64,000 bases of DNA from Clitopilus passeckerianus (GCA_944990035.1 CALYLX010000032.1:1-64000), one strand, 5' to 3'; counted from the first letter of the stretch, positions 50,283-60,665 are shown. Notes: a model not told the origin generated them from the sequence alone. Numbers and translations are program-made.

Positions 50283-51116
50283 ATGATTCCAGCAGTCTCA
50301 AAGAAACGGAAAAATGACTCGCACGATGATAATGGCACCAAAAGAGTCAAGTTGACCTCACAGACCGTCACAACTGTGGATCCGAGGCTGAAACCTGGCA
50401 CGGCAGCGGCAGCTACACCAAAGCCTGGGGGAAACAAACCCGCTGGACAGAGCGAGCCTGGTGCTGCTAAAGGGTCAAGCAAGAGGCCTAAAATCAACAA
50501 GCTTGCCCCCAAACGACCATTTCCAACTGTTCCTACTTCTGTGTCTGCTACTGGACCACGATCAGCTCATAAAGAGGGCAAGAACTGCATCTGCGTGACA
50601 CGTAAAACCAAGCTCAGCGCGTATATGAGGCGTTGCAAAGATGTGGTAATGAAAGACGGGTACGCTGATATACTTTTCCTGACTTGACCCCACGATGACA
50701 CGAAATGTAGCTACAAAACATTGCACCTCAGCGCCATGGGAGCTGCTATACCTCTTCTCCTTCAATTGGCCGCCGCACTCCCTCCTATCCTTCCATTCGC
50801 AAAAGATGAAATAAAACTCGATATCCAGACTGGAACCGTGGAGTGTCAGGATGAAGTTATACCAGACGACGAAGATGAAGACATTTCCTACCAGACTCGG
50901 AGCAAGTCTACTCTCAATGTCACTCTGACAATTGGCGATGGCGAGTTTGAAGGCGGCAAGAGCGGTGGCAAGTCCGCTAAACGAAAACCAGGTGCTGGCA
51001 GGTTTACAGGTAGCGGGACGGGCAAGGAGAAAGGCAAGGAGAAAGCGGCTTCTGGTTCTTCATCAGGTCAAGTGGTTCTTGCAGAACCAGAACAGGATGA
51101 AATGGAACTACTCTAG
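50283..51116 (+). CDS. POP7: RNase P/MRP subunit Pop7 (Rpp20), Alba fold
   Basis: Starts MIPAVSKKRKNDSHDDNGTK, a basic nuclear-localisation-like segment, then a disordered Ala/Pro/Lys region. The Alba-type domain begins NCICVTRKTKLSAYMRRCKD and continues KTLHLSAMGAAIPLLLQLAA and LPFAKDEIKLDIQTGTVECQ, then IPDDEDEDISYQTRSKSTLN, as in Rpp20. A single intron (50660-50709) splits the Gly codon before YKTLHL. The C-terminus is Gly/Lys-rich. The protein should bind the RNA of RNase P and RNase MRP with Pop6, in 5' tRNA processing and rRNA processing. Length about 260 residues, longer than yeast Pop7 because of the disordered ends. Confidence 0.87.
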
Positions 51117-52059
51117 CTCCCGCTTACAGCCTCCCTCACCTGGATTCCGCATTCTTTCGGTTCGTCCATGTTCATGAAAGCTTGATGCCCTCCCCTAAAG
51201 CTAAACAAGACATTTTCCAGCCCTTGTCACACCTGACCTCTTCATCGACTACGCGGAGCTTCGTCGTGCCTGATCTTTGTCCTAACTCCTCAGCGGGACC
51301 GTTTACTCTACAAGCCGCCCTTCCTCGAGATACCCACATACAGGGAAGGCTAATCACCTCAGCGCGCCCTTACACACCATTATGTCTCAAGCACTGTATT
51401 TTTACACAACTGCACATACATCTTTCCTGGTCTCAATTTTCAGCTTGACCAGATTGCAGGTTCAGTTCCATAAGACGCTCTATGGAAGGCTTAAACCACC
51501 GGTCAACTAGCATCCGTTTATGCGGGTGAGCTCAAGATCTAGGCTTAGCAGGTGAATCTGTCTTCAGAAATCCCTGTTGTAGTAAGCATGCTCAAGGCAA
51601 GCGAAATGCTTTGGGCGCGCTCTACTGCGGTGGTATCAGCCTGTGAGAGTTCTACAACGAAATAGTTCATACTGTCGGCATGATTGATATTACTCTCTTC
51701 CTTTCTCAGAAGCGAGCGGCACATCTATATGGCATGTCCTCTTTGCAAGCGACCTAGTGGTTCCACCCGCCGACGTTGAGCGTTAAGACTTTTCCCGTTG
51801 ACCCGATTCCATGATTCTGCAGAATAAACAGGACTATTTTGGAAGCTCAATTAGGTTCGGACGAGAATGGGCGAAATTGCCAGGTTTCAGAGTCGGCCCC
51901 CCTTAGTCCCTTGGTTAGGCGTCCTTTGATAATGGGTTGAAGCATGATCTCTGTGCTTGACCTGGTTATTCTACCCTTGGTAAAACTGATATAGAACATA
52001 TCGCGGCACTGATCTAGTTCGATATCCCGGCACCTTCGCCTAAATCAAGAACCGTTCCT
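51117..52059. other. Intergenic, no gene seen
   Basis: The 3' flank of Pop7 followed by about 600 nt without coding signs. It ends at the decayed tail of the first G-protein copy. Confidence 0.4.
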
Positions 52060-52208
52060 TGTCCAGGTCACGCATCCGTTTGTGCGCCACTAGAATTTGT
52101 TCGATCATTGAGCTTCTTCCCTACATCAGCCAGTGGGACGAGCTACTTTGTATCCACCCATTCCTCTTGGACTCGGGGGCTCATCGGATAAATCTGCGAT
52201 CCCCGAGA
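52060..52208 (-). pseudogene. Relic of the coiled-coil tail of G-protein copy A
   Basis: On the minus strand, just past the stop of copy A, the sequence still aligns with the C-terminal coding part of the neighbouring copies: CCAAGAGGAATGGGTGGA here against CCAAGAGGAACTGGTGGA in the copy at 55396, and ATCGAACAAATTCTAGTG against ATCGAACAGGTCCTGGAA. Small changes and stops destroy the frame. The relic corresponds to the LVDMKKHIPQTDAG and SIEQVLEVHKQM region of the intact copy. Confidence 0.7.
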
Positions 52209-53079
52209 CTATGCAAGGATGTGCCGCAAGATGTCTAACGCCGACCTCTGGGTATGATCGAAACGCGCAACTGTGGATTGCCTGTCGATCATTTCTTTCC
52301 AGAATCTGCTTCTCAACGCCTCCTCTCGTGATTCTCCTACTTCTCGGGAGACTTCGTCCCATCTTGTCGTAACCAGAACGATTCTACTTAGAGAATCTAT
52401 ACCAGAAACGTTCTGGAATGTCTGGAGGCCACGGCGACTGGCACCGCCCATCCTCGGATCTGCGACATTATGGAGGTAAATTATTCCACCCAGCTTCATG
52501 TCATCGGCATAGCTGAAGGAGGGCTTAATAATATCTGAAGAGATGTCAAGATTCAGACTCACGAATTGTCAAGCCAAGCTGCGATGCGCCGAAGGATCTC
52601 TGAATCGTCTTCAAACGTGTCGTCGAGGCCTGGCGTATCCACGATGATGACGCGGCGGTCCCCCCACCCTGGGCATATGTTGGTGATCAATGCCGGATTG
52701 ACAACTTCCCATTTAAGATTGGCAGTGCAGGACACAATGTCATGTCCGACCTTCATCGTAGGTTCCCCTAGTAGTGTGTTGATAAACTGCATCGACGTAG
52801 CAAATTAGAGACAGAAATCTCGACCTATGACTGGAAACATGAACATACAACACTCTTCCCAACACCGGTTTTGCCCATTACCCTTGGGATTGGATCAGCC
52901 ACAACATGCGGTTCAAGACTGCAACGCACATACGCGATGATCACGTCCGTTGTCTGGCCGCCCTCTAGGGTTTCTTGGCTGCCTTTGGCGGGTCCTTGCT
53001 GTCCGAGTCCCCACCTCCGAAACAGTCCGAGTCTATCCTTGCGGCTCGGGTGCAAATTCCTTTTGAAATGATGATACAT
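52209..53079 (-). CDS. AIG1/GIMAP-like G protein, copy A, truncated
   Basis: A P-loop NTPase of the AIG1-like type expanded in mushroom genomes. It starts MYHHFKRNLHPSRKDRLGLF. The P-loop is VMGKTGVGKS on a separate 34-nt exon, followed by FINTLLGEPTMKVGHDIVSC. Switch II is IIVDTPGLDDTFEDD, then MKLGGIIYLHNVADPRMGG and the G4-position motif LVTTRWDE. The protein stops at TRW...SALDILRHILA. Other copies continue into a coiled coil, which here is a relic. Introns are at the same places as in the other copies. Function is unknown: G domains of this type often act in membrane or defence processes, but that is family inference. It is head to head with copy B. Confidence 0.75.
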
Positions 53080-53135
53080 GGATTAATATTAGGTTCGGAA
53101 GAGGCTGGTGAGATGTACTGAGATAGGGGAACCGC

Positions 53136-53222
53136 TCGGTACCCGCTCTTAAGTCTTCTATCTAGTCTACCTACAAGCAGCCGCATGCCCAGCCTCATGT
53201 CTACCGCAAGCAGGTGTTGCAG
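53136..53222 (-). repeat. Shared upstream block, copy A (inverted partner of 53666-53750)
   Basis: On the minus strand this block contains GGCATGCGGCTGCTTGTAGG and AGACTTAAGAGCGGGTA, starting about 57 nt upstream of the copy A start codon. The same elements occur in plus orientation upstream of copy B, so the two form an inverted repeat in the 744-nt head-to-head spacer. Confidence 0.65.
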
Positions 53223-53665
53223 TCCAGTAGAGGTTTTGGTACACCTTCGAAAACACCCCATTCCAATTTGAGCGTGACATTTCCGCTCAGACGGTGGCAA
53301 GATGTTCACAAACAGAGGTCCTACCGGGGGGCGATTCATGGAAGCCCGAATTAAACATGATATTTCTCTCAATTATCCACTTTACCATGCATGCGACTTA
53401 GGTGACCCGGCCCGGGAACGATCCCGGCCAAGCGCTCCGACCACATACTGCTGAAATCGTTGCATTCAATCGTTCACTAACAAATCAGCTTGATGAATTC
53501 CATCTTGTTTTCTGTATCGATGACTTTCCATCATTTCTGGAAGAAAATAGTCGCTATTCTCAGCGCCAGGTTCCATTATTCCTGATGTCGAACACGAGGT
53601 GGTACAGTTTAACAGGTCGCAACGTGTTTCGTTCGAGGTGTCACACTGCTCTACTTGACTTGGAC

Positions 53666-53750
53666 AAACACCTGCATGCAGCACGTATAAAGCAGGGCAT
53701 GCGACTGCCTGTTGGTAAACTGGATACAAGACTTAAAAGCGGGTATCGGA
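53666..53750 (+). repeat. Shared upstream block, copy B
   Basis: Contains GGCATGCGACTGCCTGTTGG and AGACTTAAAAGCGGGTA about 75-155 nt upstream of the copy B start codon. It aligns with the blocks upstream of copies A and D. It is likely a duplicated promoter and leader rather than a mobile element. Confidence 0.65.
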
Positions 53751-53823
53751 GGGTGCTTCCACCTCAACACGTCTCTACCGCGCGTCTCGAAGTTACATAT
53801 CATCCTAGGACGATTTGAGCACG

Positions 53824-54921
53824 ATGAACCCCAGAAACAACACAAAGAAGAAATTTTGGAAGCGACAAAAAGATACTGTCAAAAAACAGGGCGAGATTTT
53901 TCGGGGCGGCCGACCGACAGATGTTATCATCCCGTAAGTACGTTGCAATTTCGAAATGTCTTTTTAGCTGATACGAACTCGAGGGTAATGGGAAAAACCG
54001 GTGTTGGGAAGAGTGATGTACGTTCATGTACCCATTCATCCGCCGAAAATACCGTGTTTAATTTGCTATGACGGTTCACTTCATCAACACACTACTAGGG
54101 GCCCCTCGGATGAAGGTTGGACATGACATTGTGTCCTGCACGGCCGATCTTCAATGGGAAGTCGTCAATCCGGCATTGATCCCCAAAATATGTCCGAGAT
54201 GGGATGACCGTCGCGTTGTTATAGTCGATACGCCGGGGTTCGATGATACCTATCAAGACGATGCGGAGATCCTTCGACGCATCGCTGCTTGGCTCGCCTC
54301 TTCGTGAGTTTGCACCCATTTACTTTATCCTTCCCGTGCTATAACGTTCCGTTCAGCTATGCCGACGACATGAAGTTGGGCGGAATTATTTACCTCCATA
54401 ATATCGTAGAGCCAAGGATGGATGGTACGAGTCGTCGGAACCTCGAGATGTTCAAGAAGCTTTGTGGGACCGAGGCTCTTCCTCAAGTTGTCCTGGGTAC
54501 GACGAGATGGCAAGAGATAGAGCTAAAAGCTGGAGAAGCTCGGGAGGCGTCTCTGAAGCAGAGATTCTGGAGTGAAATGATCGCCAGCAAGTCTAAAGTC
54601 ATGCGCTTCGATCACACCCAGCGTTCAGCTTTCTCAATCATTGAGCACGTTCTGGAACGCCATCTGAACGCTGTGGATGATTGCGCCGCCCTGCGAATCC
54701 AGAAGGAACTGGTGGACATGAAGAAGCACATCCCACAGACCGATGCAGGGAAGGAGCTTCTATATTCGATCGAACAGATCCTGGAAGCACACAAGCAGAT
54801 GCAGCCTGATGACGGCAAAGAAAAGGAGGAGCTGCTGAAGAAGGTGCAGGTACTAGAAACCCAGATGAAAGCAATGCGTCTGCCCTTCTTTACTAGACTG
54901 AAGTCGTTGTTTGGATTGTAA
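53824..54921 (+). pseudogene. AIG1/GIMAP-like G protein, copy B, splice-site lost
   Basis: Starts MNPRNNTKKKFWKRQKDTVK. The P-loop exon gives VMGKTGVGKSD. The following intron (54018-54079) begins GT but ends AC where copy A has AG at the homologous place, and no other AG lies in the intron before the coding homology. Reading through gives a stop within about 22 codons. Downstream the frame is intact: FINTLLGAPRMKVGHDIVSC, VDTPGFDDTYQDDAE, MKLGGIIYLHNIVEPRMDG, LGTTRWQE and a full coiled coil ending MRLPFFTRLKSLFGL. A short upstream-truncated product from the ATG at 54068, lacking the P-loop, remains possible. The long intact coding half suggests the loss is recent. Confidence 0.65.
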
Positions 54922-55395
54922 TATGACGCAAGTGTGATCAAGGTTATTTAAAGTATCATACCTGCTTGCTTTGTCCTCCCTCGCTTCATCCTATTGTAAT
55001 CTATCCTTTTGGGAAGCGACTAGTTGGAGGTTGAAGCTTTGCAGCCCGGAAACTCCCTCATACTACCGTAGGATTCCAGTCCATTGTTCAGCGAGAATAC
55101 TGAAATATTGCAAAAATATGCAAGTATATGCTGTGACTCCCTTTTGCGCCGATTAACCACCACCAAGTGGCGGCTCTTAAGGGTTGTACACTATTAGCTA
55201 GTGATGCCAGGAAGCAGGAGCAGCGTCATGCAGACAACCATCATAGAAACTGTGCGTTGTCGCTATGGGATGCAAGTCTGCACGGCGCTGGACTTACTCT
55301 CAACTGGTAAGGCAGCTGAATTTTTGCTGACACATTACTAATTACAGATCCGGTATATATGGCATAATTCTACGACCAGCGTCGATACAATACAA
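54922..55395. other. Convergent spacer in the G-protein cluster
   Basis: 3' flanks of copy B (plus) and the fused C/D gene (minus). No other feature seen. Confidence 0.45.
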
Positions 55396-57315
55396 TCACA
55401 ATCCAAATGACAACTTTAATCTAGTAAAGAAGGGTAGACGCATCGCTTTCATCTGGGTTTCTAGTACCTGCACTCTCCTCAGCAGCTCTTCCTTTTCCTG
55501 ATCGTCATCAGGCTGCATCTGCTTGTGTACTTCCAGGACCTGTTCGATCGAATATAGAAGCTCCTGCCCTGCATCGGTCTGCGGGATGTGCTTCTTCATG
55601 TCCACCAGTTCCTCTTGGATTCGAAGGACCACTTCGTTCTGCATTTCCTTATAGCGTTGAAGAATGCGCCGTAAAATGTCGAAGGCCGACGCCTGAGTAC
55701 GATCGAAACGTGCGACTGTAGATTTCTTGTCGATCAATTCTTTCCAGAATTTATTGGTCAGGTCCTTCTCTCGCGCTTCTCCGACCTCTGGCCGGACATC
55801 TTGCCATCTCGTTGTGGCCAAAACCGCTCTACTAAGAGCATCAGGGCCGCAAAGCTTCTTGAAAATCTCGAGGTTTAGGCGATTCGATCCATCCATCCTT
55901 ACGTCCGCGATATTCTGGAGGTAAATTATCCCGCCCAATTTCGCGTCTTCTCCGTAGCTAAAGGGGCCTTAGTATCGCGTGGATGAGATGAATGTGTTGA
56001 CACTCACGAAGAGGCGAGCCAAGCTCCGATACGCCGAAGGGTATCTAGATTATCTCGATACGTGTCGTCAAACCCTGGTGTGTCCACTATAACAACGCGG
56101 CGGTCTCCCCATCCCGGACATATTTTGGTGATCAACACCGGATCGATGACCTCCCACTGAAGGCCGGCCGAGGAGGACACAATATCGTGTTCGACCTTCA
56201 TTGTTTGCTTCCCTAGCAGTGTGTTGATAAACTTAACCAACATGGCAAGTTAGAGTTATGAATCTCGTCTGATGACTGAAGACATACAGTGCTCTTCCCG
56301 ACACCAGTTTTGCCCATCACCCTTGAGATCCTATCAGTCGAAGATAATCATGCAGAGTTTCGGGTCACTTACGGGATGATTACGTCTGTTTCACTGGCGA
56401 TTCGAACACCTTCTTCCTTCCTGTGACCAGGACTATTTTTCAGGCCTGTCCGAATCTTGGGAGGAGCTGGCGGGACGGCTGCACCAAGCTCAAGAATTTG
56501 TCGCACGATGTCGAACGCTGACGGCTGGTCGAGGTGAAACCGCTCAACCCCAGATCCATTTTCTATCATCTCTTTCCAAAATTTGGTTCTCAACTCTTTC
56601 TCTCTCGCTTCTCCGATCTCCGGACGTACTTCTTGCCAGCTCGTCGTACCCAAAATAACCCTACTGAGAGCATTGGTCCCACATAGCTTCTTGAACATCT
56701 CAAGGTTTCGGCGACTCGCGCCTTCCATCCTTCGCTCCGCAATATTCTGGAGGTAAATGATTCCACCCAGCTTCATGTCCTCAGCGTAGCTGGAGGAGGG
56801 CTTAATGTTATTTGATGAAATGTAAGGATACAGACTCACGAAGTGCCAAGCCAAGCTGCGATACGCCTAAGGATCTCTGAATCGTCTTCAAACGTGTCGT
56901 CGAAGCCTGGCGTATCCACGATGATGACGCGGCGGTCCCCCCATCCCGGACATATTGTATCGATCAATGTCGAATCGACGACTTCCCACTGAAGCGTCGC
57001 CGTGCAAGACACGATCTCATGTCCGACCTTCATTTTGGGCTTCCCAAGTAGTGTGTTGATAAACTGAATGTACATAGCGGGTTAGATAAACGAACGTCCA
57101 AGGACTGGAGACATACAGTGCTCTTCCCGACACCGGTTTTGCCCATCACCCTTATAGCATCCTATTAGCCAGCGGCAGGGTTTATAGCTGCAATGCACTA
57201 ACGGAATGATCACGTCGGTGTTACGACCGCCTTGGAAAATCTCTTGCTCGCTTTTCACAGTATCCTTTTGCCTTTTCCAGAATCTTGACTTCTTCTTTTT
57301 GTTGTTTGGGGGCAT
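55396..57315 (-). CDS. Double G-domain AIG1/GIMAP-like protein (copies D and C fused)
   Basis: Two complete G domains in one reading frame, about 540 residues. Domain 1: MPPNNKKKKSRFWKRQKDTV, P-loop VMGKTGVGKSTF, INTLLGKPKMKVGHEIVSCT, VDTPGFDDTFEDDSE, LGTTSWQEVRPE, SAFDIVRQILEL. A short linker (GAAVPPAPPKIRTGLKNSPG, then HRKEEG, near 56380-56480) takes the place of the usual coiled coil. It runs straight into ASETDVIIP and the second P-loop exon VMGKTGVGKST, then LLGKQTMKVEHDIVSSSAGL, VDTPGFDDTYRDN, LATTRWQDVRPE and a coiled coil ending MRLPFFTRLKLSFGL. Every intron junction, including the one in the linker, is GT-AG and in phase. No ATG or promoter-like block lies between the domains. Alternatively these are two genes whose spacer has been lost from my view, but the open linker argues against that. 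Confidence 0.75.
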
Positions 57316-57398
57316 GTTCCTTGTCGGATGAACCTTGCGGTGATATCTCAGGTATAAAGAGGGCCGTATGTTGCGTTGAGAGAACCATCGAAACCAAG

Positions 57399-57448
57399 GT
57401 CTTAAGTCTTGTATCTAGTCGACCTTCAGGCTGCCGCATGTCAGCCTC
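57399..57448 (-). repeat. Shared upstream block, fused C/D gene
   Basis: On the minus strand it reads CATGCGGCAGCCTGAAGGTC and GATACAAGACTTAAGACC, matching the blocks at 53136 and 53666, again about 85-135 nt before the start codon. Confidence 0.55.
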
Positions 57449-57786
57449 GTGAGTTGAGTCGTCCAAGTTGTGGCGCTTCAAACTCAACCTTAATCAGGGA
57501 TGATCAAAAACGACGTCCATGTGACATCGTATGAAAAAGGCGCCTGGGCTTGAGACCTAGCGAGGTTCGTGCACGGTGTGCCGGAGGGATTTGAGGGAGC
57601 AGATTGGTGCACACTCAAGTATGCCTATAGCGTGCGGACCGTAGTGTACTTGACGTCCAAGTAGGAGGGAACCCCGTCCCGTTTCTTCAATCACTGTCAC
57701 GGTCTGGGCCACAATGGATGACGTCAAATAAACTAATTTCTTGCATGCCATTAAACTACATGTACAGGCACTACCAGCTTTAATCC
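57449..57786. other. Spacer between the fused gene and copy E
   Basis: About 340 nt covering the far upstream flank of the fused gene and the 3' flank of copy E, both minus. No coding content recognised. Confidence 0.4.
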
Positions 57787-58709
57787 CTACAAGCAGAAGA
57801 GCGAGCGCCAACGATGCCTCGCACTTGCCTGGCGTGGCGGCAGCATCGTGGACTTTCTTTGGATGGAAAGGGTCGTCCGCGAAACGGGATTAATCCTGCT
57901 AGCAACAGCATTGAGGACGTTTAGGGCCGATGAACGTTGTAGGTCGAAGCGCATTGTTCGAGAACCCGAATCCATCATTTCTCTCCAACAACTCTCTTTA
58001 AGCGCCGCCTCTCGGCGTTGAGCAAGCTCTTGGTCAATCTCTTGCCACCCGGTCGTTACTAGAACGACTCTTAGAAGTGCTTCTGCTCCGCAGAGCCTTT
58101 GGAGACTCTTCAATCTAGCTTTTTCCGTGACTCTGTCTGCGAGGCTATGAAGGTATATGATACCTCCAACGTCCACATCGTTCGAGTACCTTAGCCATGG
58201 TCAGAGAGTTGACCTAACGTACCAAAACATGGATGGGCTTACGATGATTGTAACCACATGCCAATACGCCACAATGCATCCTGGTTTTCCAGTTCACAGT
58301 TGTCGTCGAATCCCGGCGTGTCCAAAATGAGTACCCGACGACCGTTCAGTCGACAATTATAGGTGGCTATCAGGCCGGGGTCAACAAAGCCATATTTGAC
58401 TGAGCGGACGCTTGACTCCAAGCCATGTTCCACATGCATTTGACATTGTCCAAGGAGGGTGTTGATGAACTAAAGTCTTCGTTAGCTTCGCCATACTCAA
58501 CATGGACAGAGTAGATTCATACTGTGCTCTTTCCCACCCCAGCTTTCCCCATGACCCTTTGTGTCCAGTGAGCATCCGGATATAGAGAGCAGAATGACTA
58601 CTCACGGAATCACAATATCAGTATTCCTTCCATCCGCCAAGAACTCGTTGATGGCACTACTGTCTGTCTGGGTGATGGAGGTCTTCTTGCTAGGACCGCG
58701 ACGATACAT
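57787..58709 (-). CDS. AIG1/GIMAP-like G protein, divergent copy E
   Basis: Starts MYRRGPSKKTSITQTDSSAI, then NTDIVIPVMGKAGVGKST (the P-loop, with Ala in place of Thr), FINTLLGQCQMHVEHGLES, LILDTPGFDDNCELENQD, WRIGMWLQSSYSNDVDVGGI, IYLHSLADRVTEKARLKS and the G4-position motif LVTTGWQEIDQE. The C-terminus is short and basic with no coiled coil (KSTMLPPRQASARHRWRSLF). Intron positions match those of the other copies. It is the most divergent member, but all core G motifs and splice sites are intact, so it is probably functional. It lies at the edge of the cluster. Confidence 0.78.
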
Positions 58710-59225
58710 GTGTTACGTCCTGTAGATACGTTCAAGTTTTGTTGAAACCAAATGCCGAATATTAATGGTCGGCAGTGTTCTTGGGTTCCTTGCGGCACGT
58801 CGGTCAGCCTCACGATAACCTAACTCCTGGCCTGGAGGTGTCGGGAGGGGTGATTGGCCCGAAACGTGGTACTACCTCGTGGCTGATAATTGGTGATGGG
58901 ATGTCTCAAAGCCTCAAGGCTGCTTATCTCGATCTTCAGTATAGGAACAAAGACACATAATGGCCTCCCTTGAAGAGGGACATGGATGTTTAACGAAGCT
59001 TCAACTCAATTGAATCTAGGGCCCAGACGGAAAGGCAATCGCCGCACAGCCACGGATCATATCGGCTAAGCGGGTTACGCACCCCACCGGCATCGGCTCT
59101 TCGATTAGTCAGCCTTATATTGCTCCCCGCAGGCCCCAGTCATGGCGCTCCAGGGCTTAGACTCTTTCCTCACCAACACACTCGATACGCCAGGACTCGG
59201 CTAGACTTTCAAACAGATTCCAGCG
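58710..59225. other. Divergent promoter region, no gene seen
   Basis: Between copy E (minus) and the gene at 59226 (plus). A TTATATTG element near 59115 could serve the plus-strand gene. Confidence 0.4.
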
Positions 59226-60665
59226 ATGCTCGCCTCAAATGGGGCGCGGGTATCAGCCCGTAATGCCTCAAATGCATTGCAGCATCGAACTGGAGGCGCG
59301 CATGGCCCAGGTCCAGGTGTAGCTGCGAGGGGTATTCATATTCCCTCAGCTGCACGGATCCATGCTCGTCTTCCGGTCCATGGGCAAGCTCAGAAGCTCT
59401 TTGTACAATCCCGCAACCTTCTCGCACGATTCTTCACTCACCTCACGGCGCCTGGTCTTCGTGTTCCTTCTACCACTGGGAATGCAAGGTCGCTTCAAAC
59501 TTCTGCGAGGAATTTCACCACAATCCAACAAGGTCTCTCGTTCCATGCGAGGGCCAACCTCTCCAGACCCCTTCAATCTTATCACCTTCCTCGAGCCCCT
59601 GCAGCTGGTCCTCGATCGGTCGCACAAGTGGGTTTGGGCACAGCCAGGAACTTTTCCACGGGTCGCCCAATCTTCCAAAACATTGTCGACAATATCCCGG
59701 TGACGGGCCGTGCCTTCTATGAGGCTGACTGGGAATTCAACTTGCGCAAAGACAGAGCGATGCGCAAGCCTACTAAGGCCAAGTCATCGAAGAAGCAAGC
59801 TACCAAGGAGATGTTGAAGCCCAGAGATACCAACGTCCTTGCCAAAGCTAACAAGGAGAATGAGCAGGAGGTCGAACTCAACCACTACTTCCCCTCCCCC
59901 GTTGTTCCCGACGTTACCACCTGCCTCCTTATTCCTATGGCACCCACGCCGACAGAGCGAGTTCCCCTCGCCGAGCATCCATCCACAGAACGACCTTTGC
60001 TCCCTATGGCGGACATCGCATCCATTCATAACTCTCATCAGACCCACTCTCTACGAGTCCATTCCCTCTTCTCTCGACTCGACGCAGCGAACGTCTGGGA
60101 GCGTGGTGTCCAATGCTCGGCCTATTCGCATGGAGGGGGGCGAGATGGCGTATGCACAGTCCTCAAGGTCGAATTCAGCGGATGGACCAAGGCGGAAGTC
60201 CGGAGCGTCATTGGAGAAAGTGGAACAGGCTGGTGTGTTCTCGAGGAAACGGCGGGCAGGAATGAAACCTCCGCCTTTGCGTATGGCGATGAAGATTCGC
60301 TTTCGGATACGTCGTCCAACTTCACTGGTATGATGGAGGATAGCCGCTGTGCGAGTCGGATGGAGCTCGAAGATCCTTTCGTCGATCCATCTCAGTCTTT
60401 GGTTCTCCCCACACTCGACTTCTCTTCGTCGTTCCTTGATAACGCAGCTCCTGATTTCGCATCCCCCGAGCCGACGCCGTCTGAGGCGGATTCTTTCGCA
60501 TTTGTCCCGGCGGACAATTTCGATCCTTGGATGGAAGCAGATGTTGATGGGAAGTCGGACATTGGGACATCGGCCAGTCACTACGATTGGGTAGAAGCCC
60601 CTGTTGTGAATGGGCGATTTGGTTTTAGTTCCCGATTCGCACAACAAATGGAGGCGAGGTCCTAA
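59226..60665 (+). CDS. Probable mitochondrial protein, 479 residues, single exon
   Basis: One uninterrupted frame from MLASNGARVSARNASNALQH. The first 140 residues are rich in Arg, Ser and Ala with almost no acidic residues, which looks like a long mitochondrial targeting region. It is followed by TARNFSTGRPIFQNIVDNIP and VTGRAFYEADWEFNLRKDRA, a block I recall from conserved fungal proteins of unknown function. The middle (GWTKAEVRSVIGESGTGWCV) looks folded. The last 130 residues are acidic and Ser/Pro-rich. Long antisense frames overlap it and are shadows. The unusual lack of introns and the biased N-terminus stand out against the neighbours. Confidence 0.72.
   Translation: MLASNGARVSARNASNALQHRTGGAHGPGPGVAARGIHIPSAARIHARLPVHGQAQKLFVQSRNLLARFFTHLTAPGLRVPSTTGNARSLQTSARNFTTIQQGLSFHARANLSRPLQSYHLPRAPAAGPRSVAQVGLGTARNFSTGRPIFQNIVDNIPVTGRAFYEADWEFNLRKDRAMRKPTKAKSSKKQATKEMLKPRDTNVLAKANKENEQEVELNHYFPSPVVPDVTTCLLIPMAPTPTERVPLAEHPSTERPLLPMADIASIHNSHQTHSLRVHSLFSRLDAANVWERGVQCSAYSHGGGRDGVCTVLKVEFSGWTKAEVRSVIGESGTGWCVLEETAGRNETSAFAYGDEDSLSDTSSNFTGMMEDSRCASRMELEDPFVDPSQSLVLPTLDFSSSFLDNAAPDFASPEPTPSEADSFAFVPADNFDPWMEADVDGKSDIGTSASHYDWVEAPVVNGRFGFSSRFAQQMEARS

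Noticed and set aside
53401..53445. GC-rich stem-like sequence resembling part of a tRNA
   Set aside because: There is no proper T-loop (TTCRA), anticodon arm or acceptor stem, and it lies in the spacer between duplicated G-protein genes.
54068..54921. Treating the second half of copy B as a complete separate gene
   Set aside because: It lacks the P-loop, and its ATG lies inside what is an intron in the paralogues. It is more simply the rest of copy B after splice-site loss.
59346..60647. Several long open frames antisense to, or in other frames of, the gene at 59226
   Set aside because: They are shadows of a 479-codon frame with clear targeting and conserved blocks; base composition keeps the other frames open.
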